A DNA stretch of 7,894 nt from Lachnospiraceae bacterium UBA7012 (GTDB lineage Bacteria; Bacillota; Clostridia; Lachnospirales; Lachnospiraceae): NCBI GenBank assembly GCA_002449595.1, contig DJXE01000164.1, positions 1-7,894 on the forward strand. The letters are read 5' to 3'. The position numbers were made by a program, and so were the translations under genes. How positions within the stretch are numbered: the first letter of the stretch is position 1; each line of letters opens with the position of its first letter. Shown here piece after piece: positions 1 to 5,786 of this stretch. The notes under the pieces were generated by a model. It was not told where the DNA came from and ran no database searches. It saw nothing but the letters and a program-made list of their open reading frames with translations.

Positions 1-140
1 TTGACTCTCTATTGAAAAAAGCCTGGCCTGGTTCAATAGCGTGTCAAAAGAAGACTTGTTTTTGACTCTCTATTGAAAAACACGAGCCCTAGGGCAATGG
101 CTTGTCAAAAATAGACTTGTTTTTGACTTTCTATTGAAAA
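1..140. repeat. 61-bp tandem repeat array with nested inverted repeats
   Basis: Three copies of an AT-rich core (TTGACTCTCTATTGAAAA and a one-base variant) recur with a period of exactly 61 bp: the GAC of the core lies at 3, 64 and 125. The window begins inside the array, so more copies may lie to the left. The sequence leading into each core is also conserved (GTCAAAA, then AGACTTG, then TTTTTGAC) and forms inverted repeats: 43-49 with 60-66, and a perfect 8 bp pair at 104-111 with 120-127. In the first unit the core at 1-16 pairs with 33-48 at 14 of 16 positions; in the second unit this pairing is decayed. The array lies just past the stop of the leftward DUF1287 gene. No coding function is visible. 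It could be a protein-binding array or the end of a mobile element. Confidence 0.85.
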
Positions 141-166
141 GCCGCCGACCAGATTTGAATGGGGCT

Positions 167-895
167 TCAATCAGGTGGAATCAAGCGGAAATGCCCAAGG
201 ATTTCCCCATACTTGGACAGCCTGTCTTCTTCAAAAGACAGCTGAAAAGGATTTGCATGATGCAGAATCAGGCAGACACCGTCACGGTTCCGCCTGTCAG
301 AGACGATAGCAATGTGATTGTCAAAGATGACGATGTCGCCACCTTGCCAGGATTTGATTTCCTGCGGATCGCAGGAGAGAGACATGCAGGCGAGCGCACC
401 GCCGTCATCCCCACTCATATGCTGAAAAAAGACCAGAAGATTCCGCACGCGCCGGAAGTCAATGTTCGGATCCGGCGCTTCGTCAGCGTACCCGTCGTGG
501 TTCGCGCGAATGTCCGCGTCGACCAGCGCCTGCAAGTCGTAGCCGGCCCCGCGCAGCGCAAACGCAACAACATCCGTGCAGACCCCGTATTCGTCATCGG
601 GGTAGCCCGTCAAGTAGTAGCGGCTCTCGTACTTCGGATTCGTGGCCAGATAATCGCGCGCACTCTGAAGCACATCCGTCTGATCGTCGACGCCGTCGCC
701 ATCCGCATCAAACGGACTGACCCACGTATCAAGCCCAAAATCCTCATTAGAAAAGGTCTCCCCCGTCGCCACGGCCGGCACCTTCCTGAAGTGAAAGTAC
801 AGCACGCCCGACAGAAGCAGCATCACAGCCGCGAAAAGCACTACCCCAACGATCTTCAGAATCCGCCCCTCGCGGCTGTCGGCAGTAATCTTCAT
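167..895 (-). CDS. DUF1287 family protein, membrane-anchored
   Basis: This 242-residue protein has a short polar N-terminus, one strong hydrophobic helix (about residues 13-35), and then an exported domain. The domain matches the DUF1287 pattern: YYLTGYPDDEYGVCTDVV (Cys106), DPNIDFRRVRNL, WQGGDIVIFDNHIAIVSD (His194) and a closing GHFR. The conserved Cys and His resemble the catalytic pair of papain/NlpC-P60-like enzymes, so a cell-wall or peptide hydrolase role is plausible, but the family has no settled function that I can cite. Just before the core is an Asp-rich loop, DADGDGVDD (63-71), of the calcium-binding EF-hand/thrombospondin-3 type. The start at 895 has only a weak upstream AGG as ribosome binding site. 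The gene follows the recombinase-like gene by 83 bp filled with tandem repeats and is probably cotranscribed with it. Family assignment is firm; the activity is inferred. Confidence 0.88.
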   Translation of the reverse strand: MKITADSREGRILKIVGVVLFAAVMLLLSGVLYFHFRKVPAVATGETFSNEDFGLDTWVSPFDADGDGVDDQTDVLQSARDYLATNPKYESRYYLTGYPDDEYGVCTDVVAFALRGAGYDLQALVDADIRANHDGYADEAPDPNIDFRRVRNLLVFFQHMSGDDGGALACMSLSCDPQEIKSWQGGDIVIFDNHIAIVSDRRNRDGVCLILHHANPFQLSFEEDRLSKYGEILGHFRLIPPD

Positions 896-1000
896 CTTAC
901 ATACCTGTTGTTTTTCTTAACTTCTCAAATACCGTCGATCTCGTGAACTTCTCAAATATCGGCGATTTCCTGAACTTCTCAAATACCCGCCGATTTCCTG
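892..1000. repeat. 27-28 bp tandem repeat spanning a gene end and intergenic gap
   Basis: Three near-identical units lie at 919-945, 946-972 and 973-1000 (27, 27 and 28 bp). Each begins AACTTCTCAAATA when read on the plus strand. A partial unit starts at 1001, and a degraded one at 892-918 matches about 20 of 28 positions. The 973-1000 unit encodes the last residues and the TGA stop of the recombinase-like gene. Read in the minus direction, every unit carries TGA at the same place. The next two units stay in frame with that stop, so each would add a short peptide (EVQEIADI, EVHEIDGI) and then stop again. The degraded unit runs up to the ATG of the DUF1287 gene. Confidence 0.85.
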
Positions 1001-1722
1001 AACTTCTTCGCCTGATAATAGAAACGCGACGGCGTCATCCCGCAAGCTTTCGCAGCCTCGGCGATCGTCGTCTTGCCCTTGCGCCATTTCTGATACTCAT
1101 GAAAATAATTGTCCGGCAGCGCCTTGGACGGCCGCCCGAAGCGGATTCCCTTGTCGCGCGCCTCCGCGATGCCCTCCGCCTGCTGCTTCCGCCGGAACGT
1201 CCGCTCCGCACCGACAACTTCCCGAAGGACTTGCAGAATGAAGTCGCTCTTCAGCAGCGCATCTTTCTCGTTACTAAGAGGCATTTCAGGAGTTATATCT
1301 TCGGTCGCGTCACGATTAGAATCAATATGATTGCCTGAGCTTGAATGCATCTCAGAAGCCACATCTTTTTCCAACGACAGCACCCGAATAACCGCCTCGT
1401 TCTCCGCACAGATCTGCTCCAAACTGGAAAGAATCTGCGCTGCACTGCATCCAAGATCATTCAACCCACAGATGATAACAGTATCTCCGGGCTCAAGCCG
1501 ATTCAGAAGCCCGCGAAACGCGCGGAGCTCCCCGGAAGCTGGAGAGCCATTCGCCATAGGATAAACATGCCCCGGAATTGCCGGCTCCGCTGCGCCTTCC
1601 CGCACTTTAATATCCGCAAAAACATCTCCGGCAGGAACGCCCGCCTCCGTCAGACAATCCGCTTTCTTTGTAATCTCCGAGGCCTTGGCCCCCCGAAGAT
1701 ACCCGTAAATTCTTCCGCTCAT
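979..1722 (-). CDS. serine recombinase/resolvase-like protein lacking catalytic residues
   Basis: This 247-residue protein is built like a small resolvase/invertase. The N-terminal strand RIYGYLRGAK (4-13) matches the usual YxRVS motif, and GDTVIICGLNDLGCS (79-93) matches the usual GDxxxxxxLDRLGRS. A long helix follows, ERTFRRKQQAEGIAEARDKG (173-192), then FGRP and a C-terminal helix-turn-helix (about 218-240). The key residues are changed: the nucleophilic Ser position reads Ala12, and the Asp-Arg...Arg of LDRLGRS reads Asn, Asp and Cys. The residue of the Arg45 type is not evident. Strand exchange is therefore unlikely, while the dimerisation helix and DNA-binding domain look intact. A polar, Ser/Asp/Glu-rich stretch (about 121-155) interrupts the usual spacing. 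The start at 1722 has GAAGG closely upstream. It may act as a DNA-binding regulator or architectural protein; that is inference. Confidence 0.85.
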   Translation of the reverse strand: MSGRIYGYLRGAKASEITKKADCLTEAGVPAGDVFADIKVREGAAEPAIPGHVYPMANGSPASGELRAFRGLLNRLEPGDTVIICGLNDLGCSAAQILSSLEQICAENEAVIRVLSLEKDVASEMHSSSGNHIDSNRDATEDITPEMPLSNEKDALLKSDFILQVLREVVGAERTFRRKQQAEGIAEARDKGIRFGRPSKALPDNYFHEYQKWRKGKTTIAEAAKACGMTPSRFYYQAKKFRKSAGI

Positions 1723-1730
1723 TTTCCTTC

Positions 1731-1779
1731 AAAAAACGGCAGCGAGCGCCGCGCCCCCAGGCATGGCATCCGCCGCCGT
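1731..1779 (-). terminator. intrinsic terminator after the amidohydrolase gene
   Basis: Read on the minus strand, ACGGCGGCG (1779-1771) pairs with CGCTGCCGT (1744-1736) over 9 bp with one G-U pair, and a run of six T follows (1736-1731). The 26-nt interior can fold further as two nested GCC/GGC steps closed by TGGG. This is a well-formed rho-independent terminator 39 bp past the amidohydrolase stop. The T run is followed directly by GAAGGAAA and the ATG of the recombinase-like gene, so the terminator would set how much transcript reaches that gene unless a promoter lies within the hairpin region. I saw no clear promoter there. Confidence 0.75.
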
Positions 1780-1817
1780 GAATCAAATCTACTGAAATTT
1801 AGAGAAGAGCGACCGCG

Positions 1818-2993
1818 TCACTCCGCCCCCAACCTCCTCAGCACAAGCCGATAAAAGTACTCCGCGCCATACTTCATCGCTTCCTCATCGAGCTTGTAGA
1901 GCGCGTTGTGATGCGGCACGTCCGCGTGGATCTCCGGATTGCCGGCGCCGCACCAGAGGAAGTAGCCCGGCGCCTTGGCCAGGAACGCCGAGAAATCCTC
2001 ACTTCCCATGAACGGCTTGACGTCGATCGCCGCATCCTCGCCGAAAACATCACAGATCAGCTTCTTCACATCCGCCGTTATCTGCTTGTCATTGATGACG
2101 TAATCGTAGCCGAACAGGTAATTCATCTTGTAGCTGCCGCCCGCGGATTCGGTGATGCCCTTCAGGATCGCCTCGATGCGCCCCGGCATCGCGCTGCGAA
2201 CTTCCTCGCTGAACGTGCGGATCGAAGCCGTCATGCGCACCTCGTCCGGAATGACGTTGTAGGAAGAGCTGACCGCATTCAGAATGCACACAGAAATAAC
2301 CGCGGAATCAAGCGCCGAGATCCTGCGCGAAACGATCGTCTGCAGCGCAAGAATGATCTGCGCGCTCATGACGATGGGATCCACCGTGATCTCAGGCGTG
2401 GAAGAGTGCCCGCCCTTGCCGAAAACACTGATATCCACCCGGTCCACCGCACTCGTGACGGCGCCCTCGCGGATGCACATCTTGCCCGTCGGATACGAAG
2501 AAGTGTAGTGCAGCCCGAAAACCTCATCCACACCATCCATCGCGCTGGCCTCCACCATCGGCTTCGCGCCTCCCGGCGGCTGCTCCTCGCCAAACTGGAA
2601 GATCAGCCGAACATCGCCGTGAAGCGATTCCTTCTTATCATAAAGGAGCTTCGCCAGCGTCAGCATCGTCGCCGCATGCGCATCGTGGCCGCACGCGTGC
2701 ATGACGCCCGGATTCTCCGACCGGAACGGGACGTCCGTCTCCTCCGTGATCGGCAGCGCGTCAATGTCCGCGCGGAGCGCAATGCGCTTGCCGGGATGTC
2801 CCCCCTTCAGGTCCGCGATGAGCCCGGTCTTCGTGATCCGCTTGATCTCATAACCGCCGATTTCCTTGAGCCGATTCTCAATATACGCCGTCGTCTCAAA
2901 CTCCTCGAAAGAAAGCTCCGGGTGCTGATGAATATACCTGCGGCGCGAGACCATGTCCTCCGCGACCGCCAGAACTTCAGGTGAAAACTGCAT
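1818..2993 (-). CDS. M20-family metal-dependent amidohydrolase
   Basis: This 391-residue protein has the normal length for the M20D amidohydrolase group (hippurate hydrolase, N-acetyl-amino-acid deacetylase, AbgB/IAA-amino-acid hydrolase type). These cytoplasmic enzymes cleave the amide bond of N-acylated amino acids or related conjugates using two bound metal ions. Visible motifs are RADIDALPI (74-82), MHACGHDAH (98-106, with metal ligands Cys101 and His103), FGEEQPPGG (134-142, with Glu136/137), LHYT (His162), the dimerisation-domain GGHSS (194-198), MGSEDFS (329-335) and the C-terminal HHN (361-363). No ligand is missing. The start at 2993 is supported by AAAGGAG nine bases upstream. The gene is transcribed divergently from the glycoside hydrolase operon and ends at a terminator. 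The exact substrate cannot be read from the sequence. Confidence 0.94.
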   Translation of the reverse strand: MQFSPEVLAVAEDMVSRRRYIHQHPELSFEEFETTAYIENRLKEIGGYEIKRITKTGLIADLKGGHPGKRIALRADIDALPITEETDVPFRSENPGVMHACGHDAHAATMLTLAKLLYDKKESLHGDVRLIFQFGEEQPPGGAKPMVEASAMDGVDEVFGLHYTSSYPTGKMCIREGAVTSAVDRVDISVFGKGGHSSTPEITVDPIVMSAQIILALQTIVSRRISALDSAVISVCILNAVSSSYNVIPDEVRMTASIRTFSEEVRSAMPGRIEAILKGITESAGGSYKMNYLFGYDYVINDKQITADVKKLICDVFGEDAAIDVKPFMGSEDFSAFLAKAPGYFLWCGAGNPEIHADVPHHNALYKLDEEAMKYGAEYFYRLVLRRLGAE

Positions 2994-3053
2994 CTGCTGT
3001 CACTCCTTTCCGTCAAAATTTGCGCTTTTCAGCGGCTTTTCACCGCTTTCCCA

Positions 3054-3059
3054 ATTATA
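3054..3059 (-). promoter_or_regulatory. -10 box of the amidohydrolase promoter
   Basis: The minus strand reads TGTGTGATATAATTGG here, a perfect TATAAT about 60 bp upstream of the amidohydrolase start codon, with a TG-rich stretch in front as in extended -10 promoters. The -35 region at a 16-17 bp spacing (TTTTCC) is poor. Transcription would start near 3047, where the leader begins with a small hairpin (AGCGG/CCGCT, 3031-3047). Confidence 0.45.
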
Positions 3060-3170
3060 TCACACAGCATTCTCTGGAAAAGCATTTCCCGCCAGATCAA
3101 CACGGACGCTCCCTCAGGTGCCAGAACACATACATTTTCCAAGTAAGATATAGTAAACTAAGTTATGAAT

Positions 3171-3306
3171 CCTCATCACAGCCCGAAGCACTCGCTGCTG
3201 AGGGCGTACGAAAACGTACAGGGGTGAGCATCCCGCCCTTTTGCGCAGCAAAATCGGAATGGGCGGGATGCGTATCTGTTCGGAACCGGAGGTTCTGAAC
3301 AGATAC
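3171..3306 (+). other. cluster of four inverted repeats, possible structured leader RNA
   Basis: Four stem-loops follow one another in the 5' region of the glycoside hydrolase gene. (1) CCTCA 3171-3175 with TGAGG 3199-3203, extended by CAGC/GCTG. (2) GTACG with CGTAC around an AAAA loop, 3206-3219. (3) GCATCCCGCCC 3228-3238 with GGGCGGGATGC 3261-3271, an 11 bp perfect stem, with an inner TTTTGC/GCAAAA stem. (4) A 16-bp stem 3272-3287 with 3291-3306, one G-U pair and a GGA loop, abutting stem 3 without a gap. No T tract follows on either strand, so these are not ordinary terminators. A structured leader, a riboswitch-like element or a small non-coding mobile repeat are all possible. I do not recognise a known class. 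Confidence 0.7.
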
Positions 3307-3337
3307 ACTAAGGTAACAAAGCTGAATACTAAGGGGT

Positions 3338-3344
3338 AAGGAGG
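3338..3344 (+). promoter_or_regulatory. ribosome binding site of the glycoside hydrolase gene
   Basis: A full AAGGAGG lies 12 bases before the ATG at 3357, longer than the usual 5-9. No other in-frame start sits closer, and the family's conserved N-terminus begins a few residues later, so the ATG at 3357 is still the best choice. Confidence 0.6.
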
Positions 3345-3356
3345 GCCCACCACCAT

Positions 3357-5711
3357 ATGAACAAAGAGATCTGGAAAGACCCGCAGGCATACACCGAGCT
3401 GGAAGAGGCGGAAGTGCCGCTCTGGTTCTGGAACGACAAGCTGGAGACCGACGAGCTGAACCGTCAGATGGATCTCATGGCGTCCGTCGGCGTCACGGCG
3501 TCCAACCCGCACGCGAGAAGAAACGGCGGCGAGGGCTACATCGGCGACTACCTCGGCGAGGGCTGGTTCCGCGACATGAAGACCGTCGTCGACTACAAGA
3601 AGGCGCACAATGAGAAATTGTGGCTCTACGACGAGATCGACTGGCCGGCCGGCACGCGCGACCAGACCATCCCGCGCGACGAAAACTACCGCGAACAGTT
3701 CGTCACGATCGAGAAAGTTGTGATTCCGGCGGGAGAACTTTTTCACGGACAGACGAGGAGATTCGAGGGAGAAACGCCGACGTCCGGCATCATGCTGGAT
3801 CCGACGACGGATCTTGCGGCGAAGGATGCGCCAGCGCTGAACATCACGATCGTCGACAGCGAGACGCTTGAGGAGATCGACCTCTCGAAGTATGTGAAGT
3901 ACACGATGTTCGGGCCGGAAATTGTTTTTCAGGCGGAGAGGGAGTGCACGGCGTATCTGTACCGCGTGAACGCCGACCTCTACGAGTACGACGGCAACGA
4001 GCAGGTCAGCTACATCAATGCCGAGGCGACGCGCGCGTTCCTGAAGTCCACGTATGACCTGTATTATGAGCATTTCGCGGATTCGTTCGGCAAGGAGATC
4101 ACGACTGTCTTCAACGACGAGACGAGAATGTGCCACGCGATCGTGTGGAGCCGCGATTTTGCGCGCACGTTTGAGGAGCGCTGGGGATACGACGTCCGCA
4201 AGAAGATGTACTGCCTGATGCTGCCCGGCGAGGCGAAGGGCGGCGAGGCCGGCCGCGTGAAGATGCACTATCTCGACACGGTCGCGTACATGTACCAGCA
4301 GAATTATTTCGGCGAGCTTTACAAGTGGTGCAAGGCGCATGATCTGAAGTTTTTCGCGCATCTGCTCGGTGAGGAGACGCTCATGGGCCACGCGCGCTAC
4401 AGTGGCGACTACCTGCGGCAGTACCGCATGATGGACGTCGGCGGCGCCGACCACCTCGGCAAGGGCATCGGCAGCCTGAACATCAAGTTCACCTCGGCCG
4501 CCGCGCATTCCTACGGCCTTCCGCAGACGGCGGTCGAAGTTTTCGCGGGCTGCGGCTGGGACATGACGTTCGACGAGTACACGCGCATCTGCACCTGGAT
4601 GTTCCAGCAGGGCATGCAGACGATCATCAACCACGGCTTCTTCTACAGCGACCGCGGCGCGCGCAAAAACGACTGGCCGCCGTCACAGTTCTTCCAGTGG
4701 CAGGGCTGGCCGCGCCAGAAGGACGGCAACGCGATGATCCGCCGCCTGCACTACGCGATGACCGGCGGCATCAACGAGGAAAACGTCCTCGTCTACCTGC
4801 CGATCGAGAGCTTCTGGCGGCACTACATCCCGGATCCGCAGTTCACGCACGCGTTCGGCTACGGCGCGCTGACGAAGGACGCGCGGGCGGCCGAAATCGA
4901 CCGCGAGACGCAGCTCCTGCTGAACCACCTGCAGTCCGAGAACATCAGCTACGACATGATCCATCAGGATGCGACGGAGAATTTCGCGGTCTGCAAGACG
5001 ACCTATCCTTATGAAAAGGATTTCCGCCCGGCATCCGGCATTTCTCCCGCGGAAGACGGCGCGGCCCCGATCATTCTGAACAAGAAGTCCGGACAGCAGT
5101 TCTCCGCGCTGATCCTGCCTTTCTGCGAGGTGCTTCCGCTCGAGGCGGCGCAGCTCGCCCGCGATTTCGCACAGGCCGGCGGCAAAGTCATCGTGATCGA
5201 CGCAATGCCGCAGTTTGGCATGCGTGCGGAGGAAGATGCGGCGGTCCGCGAGTGCATGACGCAGATCAATAAGAGCGGCCATCTCGTGGCGCTCGTCCCG
5301 GAGGAGAAGGACGCGCTCGACATGACGCTCCGCGAGACGATCCCGCAGCCGGTCCGCATTACGCAAGGTACCGCGCGGACGACCAACAACCATCCGTGCT
5401 ACCCGGACTACCTGATCGACCCGTACCTGCACGATGGCGAGGACCTGAGCGGCGTGCTGTTTACAAGGTACCTGAAAGATGGCGAGCGGAATACGCTTTT
5501 CATGAATTATGGCAGTGAGCCGGAGACGATCCATGCGTTCATCGCGACGGAAGGCGGCGTGCCGGAAGTCTGCGACACCATGACGGGCGAGGTCCGCGAG
5601 GCGCAGGTCATCCGCAGGCAGGAAGCCGGCGAAAACGGCCAGCAGGCCGGATACGAGATCGAGCTCACGCTGCCGTGCAATTATGGCATTCTTGTGGTGA
5701 GTAAGGCGTGA
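3357..5711 (+). CDS. GH106-like glycoside hydrolase (alpha-L-rhamnosidase type)
   Basis: This 784-residue protein matches the pattern of GH106-like enzymes, which remove terminal L-rhamnose from plant or bacterial glycans. The N-terminus has PLWFWNDKL (21-29), RQMDLMASVGV and WLYDEIDWPAG (89-99). The TIM-barrel part continues with FNDET (252-256), HLLGEE (335-340), DVGGADH (360-366), VEVFAGCGWDMTFDEY (393-408) and INHGFFYSDRG (424-434). Acidic candidates for catalysis are Glu255, Glu339/340 and Glu394. A Rossmann-like domain follows (about 560-680, with ALILPFCEVLP and GGKVIVID). The protein ends soon after LPCNYGILVVSKA, without the C-terminal jelly-roll sugar-binding domains found in the roughly 1,100-residue secreted members. 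There is no signal peptide or membrane segment, so it should work in the cytoplasm on imported oligosaccharides or glycosides. Family membership is by motif memory; rhamnose specificity is inferred. Confidence 0.83.
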   Translation: MNKEIWKDPQAYTELEEAEVPLWFWNDKLETDELNRQMDLMASVGVTASNPHARRNGGEGYIGDYLGEGWFRDMKTVVDYKKAHNEKLWLYDEIDWPAGTRDQTIPRDENYREQFVTIEKVVIPAGELFHGQTRRFEGETPTSGIMLDPTTDLAAKDAPALNITIVDSETLEEIDLSKYVKYTMFGPEIVFQAERECTAYLYRVNADLYEYDGNEQVSYINAEATRAFLKSTYDLYYEHFADSFGKEITTVFNDETRMCHAIVWSRDFARTFEERWGYDVRKKMYCLMLPGEAKGGEAGRVKMHYLDTVAYMYQQNYFGELYKWCKAHDLKFFAHLLGEETLMGHARYSGDYLRQYRMMDVGGADHLGKGIGSLNIKFTSAAAHSYGLPQTAVEVFAGCGWDMTFDEYTRICTWMFQQGMQTIINHGFFYSDRGARKNDWPPSQFFQWQGWPRQKDGNAMIRRLHYAMTGGINEENVLVYLPIESFWRHYIPDPQFTHAFGYGALTKDARAAEIDRETQLLLNHLQSENISYDMIHQDATENFAVCKTTYPYEKDFRPASGISPAEDGAAPIILNKKSGQQFSALILPFCEVLPLEAAQLARDFAQAGGKVIVIDAMPQFGMRAEEDAAVRECMTQINKSGHLVALVPEEKDALDMTLRETIPQPVRITQGTARTTNNHPCYPDYLIDPYLHDGEDLSGVLFTRYLKDGERNTLFMNYGSEPETIHAFIATEGGVPEVCDTMTGEVREAQVIRRQEAGENGQQAGYEIELTLPCNYGILVVSKA

Positions 5712-5720
5712 AATGATAAC

Positions 5721-5770
5721 TGCCCGGGTCGGGCGGCGAGGTGGGAAGGTACCTTGCCGCCCGCCGGGCA
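5721..5770 (+). promoter_or_regulatory. strong intra-operon hairpin before the HAD gene
   Basis: TGCCCGG plus CGGGCGGC (5721-5727 and 5730-5737) pairs with GCCGCCCGCCGGGCA (5756-5770). This gives a 15 bp GC-rich stem with a two-base bulge, closed internally by AGGT/ACCT. No T tract follows, so it is not a standard terminator. It ends six bases before the AGGAGGAG ribosome binding site of the HAD gene. It may stabilise or mark a processing point in the mRNA, or tune translation of the downstream genes. Confidence 0.65.
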
Positions 5771-5786
5771 CAGACAGGAGGAGAGA

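Noticed and set aside
1..140. CRISPR array
   Set aside because: The period is uniform, but the repeat copies carry mismatches, the intervening segments are only about 22-24 bp and resemble each other, and no cas gene is present.
1..140. Tandem promoters based on the TTGACT boxes
   Set aside because: No acceptable -10 box lies 16-18 bp downstream of any of the boxes on either strand.
134..946. 270-residue plus-strand open frame
   Set aside because: It is antisense to the DUF1287 gene, begins inside the 61-bp repeat array and has no domain.
1908..2984. 358-residue plus-strand open frame
   Set aside because: It is antisense to the amidohydrolase, which carries all metal-ligand motifs.
3149..3154. 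TATAGT as a -10 box for the glycoside hydrolase operon
   Set aside because: The -35 position at 17 bp reads ACACAT, so the promoter case is too weak to annotate, although some promoter must lie in this region.
3114..4634. 506-residue minus-strand open frame
   Set aside because: It lies opposite the glycoside hydrolase, is rich in Arg, Val, Ala and Leu without domain motifs, and follows from strong third-position GC bias.
5754..5786. Longer HAD protein starting at TTG 5754
   Set aside because: This start is buried in a strong hairpin and has no ribosome binding site, while TTG 5787 has a perfect one.
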